NCBI GenBank assembly: GCA_040377825.1
Contig: JBEINZ010000022.1
Location: forward strand, 1-21,294
Reading direction: 5' to 3'
Length of the DNA stretch: 21,294 bases
DNA from: JBEINZ01 sp040377825
GTDB lineage: Bacteria; Pseudomonadota; Alphaproteobacteria; Rhizobiales; Ancalomicrobiaceae
The notes under the pieces were generated by a model. The model did not search any database, was not told the origin of the DNA, and was given only the letters and a program-made list of their open reading frames with translations. This document shows, in pieces, positions 1 through 8,496 of this stretch. The position numbers and the translations under genes are program-made. Every line of letters begins with the position of its first letter. The stretch's first letter is position 1.

Positions 1-398
1 AATCGCTCAAGATTGCCGCGTCCGGTCTCAAAGCTCAATCGGGCCGCATTCGGACAATCTCCGAAAACATCGCCAACGCGGAGTCGACCGCCCGCACGCC
101 GGGTGGCGATCCCTATCGTCGCAAGGTTGTCAGTTTCCAATCGAAGTTCGACCGCGAGCTTGCGGCGCAAGTGGTCACGATCGGCAAGGTCTCTCCCGAC
201 CAGTCGGACTTTAAAACCCGCTACGAGCCTGGTCATCCGGCCGCCGACGCGAATGGGTACGTCAAGTACCCCAACGTGACATCGCTCATCGAGTCGACTG
301 ATCTGCGCCAAGCGCAGCGCTCTTACGAAGCGAACCTCAACATCGTCACCTCTACCCGCCGGATGATCATGAAAACGCTGGAGATCCTTCGGGCATAG
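1..398 (+). CDS. flgC: Flagellar basal-body rod protein FlgC (5' end outside the window)
   Basis: The reading frame is open from base 3 and ends at a TAG at 396-398, giving the last 131 residues of FlgC, a proximal rod subunit that sits in the periplasm between the MS ring and the hook and is exported by the flagellar type III system. The visible start SLKIAASGLKAQSGRIRTIS followed by ENIAN matches the N-terminal rod-protein signature, so only a few residues are missing. The C-terminal stretch from about residue 95 (TDLRQAQRSYEANLNIVTST) is the amphipathic helix shared by rod, hook and hook-associated proteins. It is followed by fliE after about 110 bp, as in the rhizobial flgB-flgC-fliE order. 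The next gene upstream should be flgB. Family assignment is firm; only the start is unseen. Confidence 0.93.
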   Translation, partial: SLKIAASGLKAQSGRIRTISENIANAESTARTPGGDPYRRKVVSFQSKFDRELAAQVVTIGKVSPDQSDFKTRYEPGHPAADANGYVKYPNVTSLIESTDLRQAQRSYEANLNIVTSTRRMIMKTLEILRA

Positions 399-507
399 CG
401 GAGGGTGCCTATCGTTTGGTTCGAATAGATCCCGTTCGTCTCAGGTATCCACAGCGCTTCATCTAAAGCGGCTCTGATCGACCGCGTTTTTCCTAAGGAA
501 GCAGGCC

Positions 508-825
508 ATGACAACGCTCTCGGCGGTTGCCGCCAATGCCTACAAGGTTGCCCAAGGACTCGCGAATCGCTCCGAGCAGGGGCAATCTGGCTTGGGCGAT
601 GCAACCAAGCCTGACTTTGCCTCAATGGTGCAACAGGCCGTGGGCGGCGTCGTCGATCAAGGCCGCGCGGCGGAGGCGAAGTCGCTTTCCTACGCTTCCG
701 GGAAGACTGACGTGATCGATATGGTGACGGCGGTTTCCGAAACGGAAGTGGCTCTGGAGACCATGGTCTCGATCCGCGACAAGGTTATCGCGGCCTATGA
801 AGATATCATGCGCATGCCGATCTGA
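508..825 (+). CDS. fliE: Flagellar hook-basal body complex protein FliE
   Basis: FliE (105 aa) is the small adaptor that joins the MS ring and the export gate to the proximal rod. The match is in the C-terminal half: around residues 69-105 the sequence DVIDMVTAVSETEVALETMV then RDKVIAAYEDIMRMPI is the typical FliE ending, and its length is normal for the family. The N-terminal half is variable, as expected. The ATG at 508 is preceded by AAGGAAG about 8 bases upstream, a good ribosome binding site. It lies between flgC and fliQ on the same strand, which supports the call. No signal peptide is visible, in keeping with export through the flagellar machine. Confidence 0.93.
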   Translation: MTTLSAVAANAYKVAQGLANRSEQGQSGLGDATKPDFASMVQQAVGGVVDQGRAAEAKSLSYASGKTDVIDMVTAVSETEVALETMVSIRDKVIAAYEDIMRMPI

Positions 826-861
826 CATTTAGCGTCGTCGGTCGGCTAAGGCGAGGATGTG

Positions 862-1128
862 ATGACTGGCCCGGAAGTCCTCGATATCGCCCGAGACGGC
901 ATTTGGACCATGGTGCTCGTGGCTGGGCCCGTCATGGTTGTTGGTCTTGTCATCGGCATTGTCGTCGGACTGTTCCAGGCCTTGACCCAGATTCAAGAAG
1001 CAACGCTCGTTTATGTGCCGAAGATTCTGGCGATCTTCGTGGCGATGATCGTGGCGTTCCCATTCATGGGCGCCACCATGAATGGCTACATGTCTCGGCT
1101 CGTCGATCGAATCGTGGCGGGCGGCTAA
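862..1128 (+). CDS. fliQ: Flagellar type III export gate protein FliQ
   Basis: FliQ (88 aa) is an inner-membrane subunit of the FliPQR export gate. The sequence begins TGPEVLDIARDGIWTM and has two hydrophobic hairpin segments (about residues 16-40 and 53-73) around the conserved loop FQALTQIQEATLVYVPKI, a strong family signature. The ATG at 862 follows AGGCGAGG; a GTG at 859 would add one methionine. The stop TAA (1126-1128) overlaps an ATG (1128-1130) that opens a 29-codon ORF running to the fliR start. fliP is not next to it here; in related genomes it often lies elsewhere in the flagellar cluster. Confidence 0.95.
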   Translation: MTGPEVLDIARDGIWTMVLVAGPVMVVGLVIGIVVGLFQALTQIQEATLVYVPKILAIFVAMIVAFPFMGATMNGYMSRLVDRIVAGG

Positions 1129-1217
1129 TGGTGCGACGCGGCCGATTGGATCGAGGCTCGTGCTTTGGTCGGGTCAACGCACGGACGGGTCCGACGCTTG
1201 CGGGGAAGGCAGCGTGA
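1128..1217 (+). other. 29-codon ORF bridging fliQ and fliR, possible translational-coupling leader
   Basis: An ATG at 1128-1130 overlaps the fliQ stop (TAATG), and the ORF ends at TGA 1215-1217, which overlaps the GTG start of fliR at 1214-1216 (GTGA). The predicted peptide is MVRRGRLDRGSCFGRVNART plus nine more residues. It is arginine-rich and resembles no family I know. Overlapping stop/start pairs at both ends are what translational coupling would look like: a ribosome finishing fliQ could restart, read the small ORF, then restart on fliR. That is inference. The ORF may equally be chance, since a GC-rich gap of about 85 bp can stay open in one frame. fliR also has its own ribosome binding site (GGAAGG at 1205-1210). 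Confidence 0.3.
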
Positions 1218-1978
1218 CGGTTTCGATCCTTCCACAGGTCGCCATTGTTTTTATTCTCATGTTTGCGCGTCTTGGGTCGATGATCATGCTCTTGCCGGGA
1301 TTGGGGGAAACCTCGGTCCCCGTGCGTGTCCGGCTCGTTTTTGCGCTCGCCATGACGCTCCTACTCTATCCGGTCGTCAGTGGGCTTTACCCGCAAGGGC
1401 TTGCCGCCGTGCCGCCGCTCATCATGACGCTTCTATTCGGTGAGATAGCGGTCGGACTCTTTCTAGGCTTGGCTGCTCGTCTGGTGTTGGCGGCGACACA
1501 GGTTGCTGGCACGACGGTTGCCAACCAAGTCGGCCTGGGATTTGCGAACTCTATTGATCCCAACCAAGGCCAGCAGGGCGTCATCATCGGCAATCTACTC
1601 TCGATGCTCGCCGTAACCCTAATTCTGGTGACGGATTTGCACCACATCGCGATCGGCGGATTGGTGCAAAGTTTTGAGACGTTTAAGCCGGGACAATGGA
1701 TGCCGGTCGAAGATGTCGCCCAGGCCGGCGTCATGATGATCGCGTCGTCTTTCGCGGTTGGGGTTCAACTGGCCGCGCCGTTTCTTGCCTTCGGCATCAT
1801 CTTCTCGCTCGGACTTGGCATCCTCGCAAAGTTGATGCCGCAGTTTCAAATCTTCTTCATCTCGATGCCGCTCAGTATCTTACTTGGCCTCGTTTTGATG
1901 GCCCTAGTCCTCTTGCCGATGATGGTTTGGTATCTCGATCATGTCGAAGCGGCCTTCACGCGCCTTTTCGGAGGATAG
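1214..1978 (+). CDS. fliR: Flagellar type III export gate protein FliR
   Basis: FliR (254 aa) is the inner-membrane gate subunit that assembles with FliP and FliQ to form the export channel. The start is the GTG at 1214, giving VTVSILPQVAIVFILMFARL; GGAAGG lies 4-9 bases upstream, and the resulting length fits the family. The frame is open further upstream to 1082, but that part overlaps fliQ and is unlike FliR. About six hydrophobic segments are visible. The central motif VANQVGLGFANSIDPNQGQQ and the late motif LAAPFLAFGIIFSLGLGILA plus KLMPQFQIFF are conserved FliR features. It ends 4 bp before flhB. Confidence 0.95.
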   Translation: MTVSILPQVAIVFILMFARLGSMIMLLPGLGETSVPVRVRLVFALAMTLLLYPVVSGLYPQGLAAVPPLIMTLLFGEIAVGLFLGLAARLVLAATQVAGTTVANQVGLGFANSIDPNQGQQGVIIGNLLSMLAVTLILVTDLHHIAIGGLVQSFETFKPGQWMPVEDVAQAGVMMIASSFAVGVQLAAPFLAFGIIFSLGLGILAKLMPQFQIFFISMPLSILLGLVLMALVLLPMMVWYLDHVEAAFTRLFGG

Positions 1979-1982
1979 CTGA

Positions 1983-3065
1983 ATGGCCGATAACGAAACC
2001 GATGCTGAAGACAAAACAGAAGAACCTTCCCAAAAGAAGCTCGACGATGCGCTAAAGCGCGGCGATGTCGTCAAAAGCCAGGAGGTATCTTCGTTGTTCA
2101 TTCTTGGGACGACGGCGATGATCATCGCCGTCTTCGCCGGAGGAATGAGCCGCGATCTCGCCCGTCCTCTTGCGGCCTTCATCGATCATGTCCACGAAAT
2201 CAACTTCGATCGGCGGGGGCTCACCGATGTGTTGATTTCACTCGGCATGACGGTTGCGACAGTTCTGGCACTTCCCGCGATCGCCCTGCTGGTCGCCGGC
2301 GTTGCCGGAAACATGATCCAACATCGATTTGTATGGTCGGCGGAGCAACTTACGCCCAAGCTATCAAAGATTTCGCCGATTGCCGGATTTGGACGCATTT
2401 TCTCGATGGAAGGACTCGCGAACTTCATCAAGGGGATAGTCAAGATCATAGCTGTCGGCATTGCCATCTGGATTGCCGTCCAGCCGGAGCTTGTGCGCCT
2501 CGATACGATTGTTGCTGGTGATATCTCCGGACTTTTGCTTTTGATGCAGCAACTCGCGATCAAGGCACTGATCGCGGTCTTAATCGTCATGGCCTTCGTG
2601 GCGGCCCTCGACTACCTTTTTCAGCGCCAGCGCTGGATGAAGCGGCAACGAATGACTCGAGAGGAGATGAAAGAAGAATTCAAGCAGACGGAGGGTAATC
2701 CAGAAGTCAAAGCGAAGATTCGCCAGCTACGGCAAGAGCGTGCGCGCCGCCGCATGATGGCGCAGGTACCGAGCGCATCGGTTGTTGTGACGAACCCGAC
2801 CCATTACGCGATCGCGTTGCGCTATGAAGAGGGCATGCAGGCCCCCGTATGCGTCGCCAAGGGCGCCGACCTCGTTGCTCTCAAGATCCGCGAGATCGCG
2901 ACGGCGAACGATGTGCCGCTCGTGGAGAATCCGCCTCTGGCACGCGCCCTTCACGCGACTGCCGACCTTGATCGGCCTATACCGGAAGAGCATTACCGCG
3001 CGGTCGCGGAAGTGATTGGCTTCGTGATGCGGCTGAGACAAAAACGCGGCTGGAAAGCAACGTAA
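1983..3065 (+). CDS. flhB: Flagellar export switch protein FlhB
   Basis: FlhB (360 aa) is the export-gate component that switches substrate class from rod/hook to filament by cutting itself. The N-terminus ETDAEDKTEEPSQKKLDDA is the usual cytoplasmic start. Four membrane segments follow (about residues 37-57, 80-110, 140-165 and 185-210), then the charged linker and the C-terminal cytoplasmic domain. The self-cleavage motif NPTH is present at residues 271-274 (bases 2793-2804), so the switch should work. Sequence after it (YAIALRYEEGMQAPVCVAKG) is typical. ATG at 1983 begins 5 bases after the fliR stop. Length is in the normal range. This is the last flagellar gene of the run. Confidence 0.96.
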   Translation: MADNETDAEDKTEEPSQKKLDDALKRGDVVKSQEVSSLFILGTTAMIIAVFAGGMSRDLARPLAAFIDHVHEINFDRRGLTDVLISLGMTVATVLALPAIALLVAGVAGNMIQHRFVWSAEQLTPKLSKISPIAGFGRIFSMEGLANFIKGIVKIIAVGIAIWIAVQPELVRLDTIVAGDISGLLLLMQQLAIKALIAVLIVMAFVAALDYLFQRQRWMKRQRMTREEMKEEFKQTEGNPEVKAKIRQLRQERARRRMMAQVPSASVVVTNPTHYAIALRYEEGMQAPVCVAKGADLVALKIREIATANDVPLVENPPLARALHATADLDRPIPEEHYRAVAEVIGFVMRLRQKRGWKAT

Positions 3066-3174
3066 CTTATCGATTGACGCTCATGTTTCGTTCGACGCTC
3101 GTGCGGCCGATCAATCGTGATAGAACTATGGCGGAGCCGAAGCGGGCTCGGATTATCTGATTCACGTTGCGGGC

Positions 3175-3197
3175 CGGGCTGTGTGCGCTTGAGCCCG
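3175..3197 (+). terminator. Possible terminator after the flagellar operon
   Basis: CGGGCT (3175-3180) can pair with AGCCCG (3192-3197) across an 11-base loop, about 110 bp after flhB stops. It is followed only by a weak T stretch (GTTTC), so it is a poor intrinsic terminator. An alternative pairing of GCGGGC with GCCCGC is also possible. The 3066-3365 stretch otherwise holds no gene I can support. Confidence 0.25.
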
Positions 3198-3365
3198 CGA
3201 ACTGAGTTTCACAAAAGGATTTCGGGCAAAAGACCTAGAGAGTGCTTGCCGATTGGATAGGGATCGGAAATAGCTCTAAGTCGTTCCGCTTGCGATCAAA
3301 ATATCCTTCGCTCGCTGAACTTGAATGATGGACGTCGATCGATTGACATGTCGGAGAAGAATTCG

Positions 3366-5936
3366 ATGGGGGACGAGCAGACCGGTCGTTCCGGAGCTGA
3401 TCCGGTGATCGACAGGGCCGAGAAATCGGGCAGTATCGGACTGCTCGTGTCACTTGCCGTCGCTCTCGTTGGTGCCGCGATAGTTTTGGCGCTTATGCGG
3501 CGCGAGGAAGCGGCTTTCTACGTCCAGTTCATGCTCGGCATCTTGGCTGTTGTCGGTGTCTTCTCGCTTTTCGCGGGCGCCATCGGGTTGATGCGGTTTG
3601 GCAATCGGCGTCCGGATCACGCGCTCTCCAAGGCTTTTTTAGAAACGTTGGCGGATGGTGTCGTCATAACGGATCGGGACGGGCGCATCACCTTCGCGAA
3701 CCGCGCCTATGCTGATTTGATCCGCGCCGACGCAGCCAAGGACGTCCGAGCCGTTGAAAGGGTGTTTGCCGGCGATCCGGACGCCGCCGAGCCCATGTTT
3801 CGCCTAGCCCAAGCGGTTCGCGAGCGCCGCCCCGGCCGCGAGGAAATTCGCGCGTTAACCCCGCTTGGTCGCAGCGAAGGCGGACCGCGATGGTACCGCG
3901 TGCGCGTTCGCCCGCTCGACGTTGTCGCCGAAGGCGGTCGCGGTCAGCCGACCCAGCTCACGGTCTGGCAGATTGCCGACATCACGCGCGACCGAGACGA
4001 GCAGGAGACAAGCTTTCAAGAGCTGCAGCAGGTTGTGACTTTTCTCGATCACGCCCCTGCCGGGTTCTTTTCTGCTGATCCATCCGGCCATGTTACGTAT
4101 CTGAATGCCACGCTCGCCGATTGGCTCGGCTATGATTTGGCGAAGTTCGAGCCGGGCGCGATCGACCTTAAGGACATCATCCAGGGTCAGGGTACGGCGC
4201 TGCTCGCCGACGCAAGCGCAGCCGGTGACGCCAACAAGACTCGGATTATCGACCTCGATTTGGTAAAGCGAAACGGCCAGAGCCTGCCGGTTCGCGTCCT
4301 CCACAAAGTGCCGGTTTCGCCGTCCGGCGTGCGTGGCGACAGCCGCTCGCTCGTCTTGAATCGGTCGCCCGGCGAAGACATTTCCGAAGCCCTGCGATCG
4401 GCCGAGGTTCGTTTCGCGCGCTTTTTCAACAGCACGCCGATCGCCATTGCGTCGGTCGACAAGGACGGGCGCATCGGGCGTACAAATGCGCCGTTTCTTA
4501 AGCTTTTCGGCGATCTCGTCCGCTCGACGGACGGCCATCGCATGCGATTGGCGAACGGAATCGACGAGAGTAGGCGTGACGCGCTGAATGCGGCGATCGA
4601 CGCTGCCGCGCAAGGCCGAGGCGATATTGAACCGGTCGACGCCGAACTTGCCGGTGATGTGCATCGCAGTCGCTCGGTCCGCTTCTATGTCTCAGCGGTT
4701 GAAGAGGGTCAGGACGAGGGCGAGGCCGCTATCGTGTACGGCCTTGAAACCACGCAACAGCGCGAACTCGAGCAACAATTCGCCCAATCGATGAAAATGC
4801 AGGCGATCGGTCAGTTAGCCGGCGGAATCGCCCATGATTTCAACAATGTCCTTACCGCCATCATCGGCTTTTCGGACTTGTTGCTTGCCTCGCATCGACC
4901 GACCGACCCTTCCTTCCAGGATATCATGAACATCAAGCAGAACGCCAACCGCGCGGCCGCGCTGGTTCGCCAACTGCTTGCCTTTTCGCGTCGGCAGACG
5001 TTGCGGCCGGAATTGATCCGCCTCGGCGATACACTCGCCGACCTCCATATGTTGCTTGCGCGGCTGCTCGGCGAGAAAGTCGCGCTCCGGGTGGTTCACG
5101 GGCGCGATCTTTGGCCTGTCAAGGCCGATACGAGCCAGTTGGAACAGGTCATCGTCAATCTCGCGGTGAATGCCCGCGACGCCATGTCGAAGGGCGGCCA
5201 GTTGACCATCACCACGCGTAATGTGCCGATGGGAGAAAAGCTTAACTTTCGTGCTCCGGGCCTAACGCCCGCGGATTACGTCTCGATCGAAGTCAGCGAC
5301 ACCGGTTCCGGTATTTCGCCGGACATCATGCCGAAGATCTTCGAGCCGTTTTTCACCACCAAGGCCGTGGGGCAGGGGACCGGGCTCGGGCTTTCGACCG
5401 TCTATGGCATCGTGAAGCAGACGGGCGGCTTCGTCTATTGTTCGAGCGAAGTCGGCCATGGAACCACGTTCCACATTCTCTTGCCGCGCCACACCGAGAC
5501 AGCCGCGGAAAAGGCCGACGCCAAGGCGGAAGCCGAGGGGCAACCGCCGACGACGGACCTTACGGGATCGGCAACGATCCTGCTGGTGGAGGACGAGGAG
5601 GCCGTGCGAGCGTTCGCCTCGCGCGCCCTCGTTTCGCGCGGCTACACGGTCCACGAAGCCTCCACGGGGACCGAGGCGCTCGCCGTGATGGAAGAGACGG
5701 GCGGCAAGGTGGATCTCGTTGTTTCCGATGTCGTCATGCCGGAAATGGACGGTCCCTCGCTCTTGCGCGAACTGCGCAAGCAACGGCCCGAACTGAAGAT
5801 CATCTTCGTTTCCGGCTATGCGGAGGATGCTTTTGCCAAGAACTTACCGGAAGGCGAGGCCTTCCATTTCCTCCCCAAGCCATTTTCGCTTAAGCAGCTT
5901 GCAACGGCCGTGAAAGACGTGTTGGCGAAAGGTTGA
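3366..5936 (+). CDS. cckA: Hybrid sensor histidine kinase CckA (cell-cycle phosphorelay)
   Basis: CckA autophosphorylates, passes phosphate to its own receiver domain and on through ChpT to CtrA and CpdR, controlling cell cycle and often motility. From the ATG at 3366 the protein has 856 aa. Order of parts: two membrane helices (about residues 20-75), PAS-like sensory regions to about 465, HisKA with the phospho-acceptor H490 in GGIAHDFNNVL, an ATPase domain (N602 in NARDAM, DTGSGI, then GTGLGLSTVYGIV), and a C-terminal receiver starting ILLVEDEEAVR with D788 in VVSDVVMPEMDG. A TTG at 3321 and an ATG at 3348 are also in frame, but GGAGAAGA at 3353-3360 sits 5 bases before the 3366 ATG, so I chose that. 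It directly follows flhB, an arrangement I recall from Rhizobiales. Base and codon use match its neighbours. Confidence 0.92.
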   Translation: MGDEQTGRSGADPVIDRAEKSGSIGLLVSLAVALVGAAIVLALMRREEAAFYVQFMLGILAVVGVFSLFAGAIGLMRFGNRRPDHALSKAFLETLADGVVITDRDGRITFANRAYADLIRADAAKDVRAVERVFAGDPDAAEPMFRLAQAVRERRPGREEIRALTPLGRSEGGPRWYRVRVRPLDVVAEGGRGQPTQLTVWQIADITRDRDEQETSFQELQQVVTFLDHAPAGFFSADPSGHVTYLNATLADWLGYDLAKFEPGAIDLKDIIQGQGTALLADASAAGDANKTRIIDLDLVKRNGQSLPVRVLHKVPVSPSGVRGDSRSLVLNRSPGEDISEALRSAEVRFARFFNSTPIAIASVDKDGRIGRTNAPFLKLFGDLVRSTDGHRMRLANGIDESRRDALNAAIDAAAQGRGDIEPVDAELAGDVHRSRSVRFYVSAVEEGQDEGEAAIVYGLETTQQRELEQQFAQSMKMQAIGQLAGGIAHDFNNVLTAIIGFSDLLLASHRPTDPSFQDIMNIKQNANRAAALVRQLLAFSRRQTLRPELIRLGDTLADLHMLLARLLGEKVALRVVHGRDLWPVKADTSQLEQVIVNLAVNARDAMSKGGQLTITTRNVPMGEKLNFRAPGLTPADYVSIEVSDTGSGISPDIMPKIFEPFFTTKAVGQGTGLGLSTVYGIVKQTGGFVYCSSEVGHGTTFHILLPRHTETAAEKADAKAEAEGQPPTTDLTGSATILLVEDEEAVRAFASRALVSRGYTVHEASTGTEALAVMEETGGKVDLVVSDVVMPEMDGPSLLRELRKQRPELKIIFVSGYAEDAFAKNLPEGEAFHFLPKPFSLKQLATAVKDVLAKG

Positions 5937-6043
5937 CGCCGCGCGTAACGCATCCTCCTCCAACGCGGGCGAATCCTCCCATCGTCGGTTGAGCCCGACC
6001 GGGATGACCTGCGGGTGGCCCGCGAACCTCCTCGGTGTGCATC

Positions 6044-7300
6044 ATGGCGATATCCCTACCAAGTTTTGCGGCCTCGCCGTCTGACCCGACCTTCAACCAG
6101 AATCCCTATCCGGCCTACAGCGCGATGCGCGCGCTCGGACCGCTGTTTCTTTGGCAAGACTACGGCTATGTCTGTTCGGCGCGCTATGAAACAGTCAACG
6201 CGATCCTCCGAGACAGGCGCTTTGGCCGTGAACGACCCGCTGACCTCGCGCCGATCGTCCCGATTCATCTCGAACCGTTTTATGCGTTCGAGAGCCGATC
6301 GATGCTGGAGCGCGAGCCTCCGGTCCATACGCGGCTGCGCGGTCTGGTGAATAAGGCATTCGTCTCGAAGGCCGTCGATCGACTTCGCCCGCGCATTGCC
6401 GCGCACGCACACAAACTGATCGACAGCTTCGAAACCGAGCGTCGGGTAGAGCTGATAACACGCTTCGCAACGCCGATCCCGGTGACGGTTATTGCTGAAC
6501 TTCTTGGCATTCCGGTCGATTACGCACCGCAACTGCTTGATTGGTCGCACCGAATGGTGGCCATGTATCAATTCGGCAGGAGCGAAGCCCAGGAGCACGA
6601 CGCTGTCGCCGCGACCTTAGCTTTTTCCGTTCTCATCCGAAACGTCATCGCGCTTCGCCGATCAAATCCAGGCCCGGATCTACTTTCGGCCCTGATCGCC
6701 GCGCGCGACAACGATGATCGGCTCAGCGAAGATGAACTGATTACGACCGCTATTCTCCTTCTCAATGCCGGCCACGAAGCAACGGTTCACAGCATTGGCA
6801 ACGCCGTCGCAGCGATCCTCGGATCCGGCCGGGATCATCGAAAACTGTTTTCTGACACGAAAGCAACCGAGGCAACCGTCGAGGAGGCTCTGCGCTACGA
6901 TCCGCCACTCCATCTCTTTACGCGCTACGCCCTCGCAGACCTGGAGATCGCGAGCTACGGCTTTCGTCGCGGGGAAACGGTCGGCCTCCTCCTTGCCGCC
7001 GCAAACCGCGATCCGATGCGTCCCGCCGCCGGCGCGAGTGGATTGGGTCACGGGCTCTCTTCGCACCCGGATGGCGCCAATCCCTCAATCGTCGAGCAGA
7101 GCAGCAACGACTTGGACATGTTCGAACCGGCACGCCCGATCATGCCGCATCTATCGTTCGGCGCCGGAATTCACTTTTGCGTCGGGGCTCCCCTTGCCCG
7201 TGTCGAACTCCAAATCGCCCTGCCGATCCTTTTCTCGCGCCTACCGAAGCTTGCAATTGAGTCGCCCCCCACCTATCGCGACGCCTATCATTTTCATGGG

Positions 7301-7327
<27 letters not shown>
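6044..7327 (+). CDS. Cytochrome P450
   Basis: This is a soluble bacterial-type P450 monooxygenase (427 aa); the substrate is unknown. Visible P450 marks: the I-helix oxygen-activating segment LLNAGHEATVHSIGN (about residues 240-255), the K-helix ExxR in EEALRYDPP, and the haem loop FGAGIHFCVGAPLARVEL with the axial cysteine at residue 379 (codon 7178-7180). No signal peptide or membrane anchor is seen. The ATG at 6044 is preferred over a GTG at 6035; neither has a strong ribosome binding site. An unusual extra stretch of roughly 25 residues (about 325-355) lies between AANRDP and LDMFEP, just before the haem loop, where most bacterial P450s have a short meander. No ferredoxin or reductase gene is adjacent. 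Its 3' end overlaps the convergent psuG by 27 bp. Confidence 0.92.
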
Positions 7328-8242
<915 letters not shown>

Positions 8243-8363
8243 CTCCCTTCAGCCCTCTCAACCAAAGCGTTAGTTGTCACGTCCAACCTCCAACAATATC
8301 GCCGCGCCCGATTCCGCTCCAAGGTGGCATCGAACCCAGAATACCCGCGACCAGATCTACCTA

Positions 8364-8378
8364 GAACAATAGCCGAAC
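8364..8378 (+). promoter_or_regulatory. LexA (SOS) box upstream of recA, consensus match
   Basis: GAAC (8364-8367), seven bases, GAAC (8375-8378): an exact match to the alphaproteobacterial LexA operator GAAC-N7-GAAC. The wider form GAACA...GAACA also fits. It lies about 32 bp upstream of the best -35 element and about 120 bp upstream of psuG, so it could affect both divergent genes. Confidence 0.72.
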
Positions 8379-8387
8379 ACAAGTCTG

Positions 8388-8403
8388 GAAAAAAAGTTTT
8401 TTC
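8388..8403 (+). promoter_or_regulatory. A-tract/T-tract inverted repeat upstream of the recA -35
   Basis: GAAAAAA (8388-8394) and TTTTTTC (8397-8403) form a perfect inverted repeat around AG, a few bases upstream of the TTGACG -35. In a GC-rich setting this stands out. It could act as an UP element or bend the DNA between the two LexA boxes. A terminator role is unlikely because no gene reads into it. Confidence 0.4.
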
Positions 8404-8409
8404 AAGGGC

Positions 8410-8438
8410 TTGACGGTCTCACAAACACATGGAACAAA
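8410..8438 (+). promoter_or_regulatory. Probable recA promoter
   Basis: TTGACG (8410-8415) is one base off the -35 consensus. With a 17-base spacer the -10 position falls at AACAAA (8433-8438), a weak match that lies inside the second LexA-like box. The recA start codon is 58 bp further on. The -10 assignment is uncertain; the -35 is convincing. Confidence 0.5.
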
Positions 8439-8446
8439 AGCGGTAC
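8432..8446 (+). promoter_or_regulatory. Second LexA-like box overlapping the recA -10 region
   Basis: GAAC (8432-8435), seven bases, GTAC (8443-8446): one mismatch to GAAC-N7-GAAC. It overlaps the predicted -10 region, which is where an SOS repressor would block RNA polymerase best. Confidence 0.5.
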
Positions 8447-8496
8447 ATATCTCAATTTGAACCGCCTTTGGCAACGTGACATAAGGAGCGAACGCG

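Noticed and set aside
3855..4664. 269-codon minus-strand ORF inside cckA
   Set aside because: It is antisense to a well-conserved kinase region in a GC-rich gene, has no recognisable domain and no independent ribosome site; typical shadow ORF.
6011..6023. Small hairpin GCGGG-TGG-CCCGC before the P450 gene
   Set aside because: Only five pairs with a three-base loop and no T run; common by chance in GC-rich DNA.
8388..8403. A-run/T-run palindrome as an intrinsic terminator
   Set aside because: psuG and recA diverge from this region, so no known transcript reads into it; a promoter element is more sensible.
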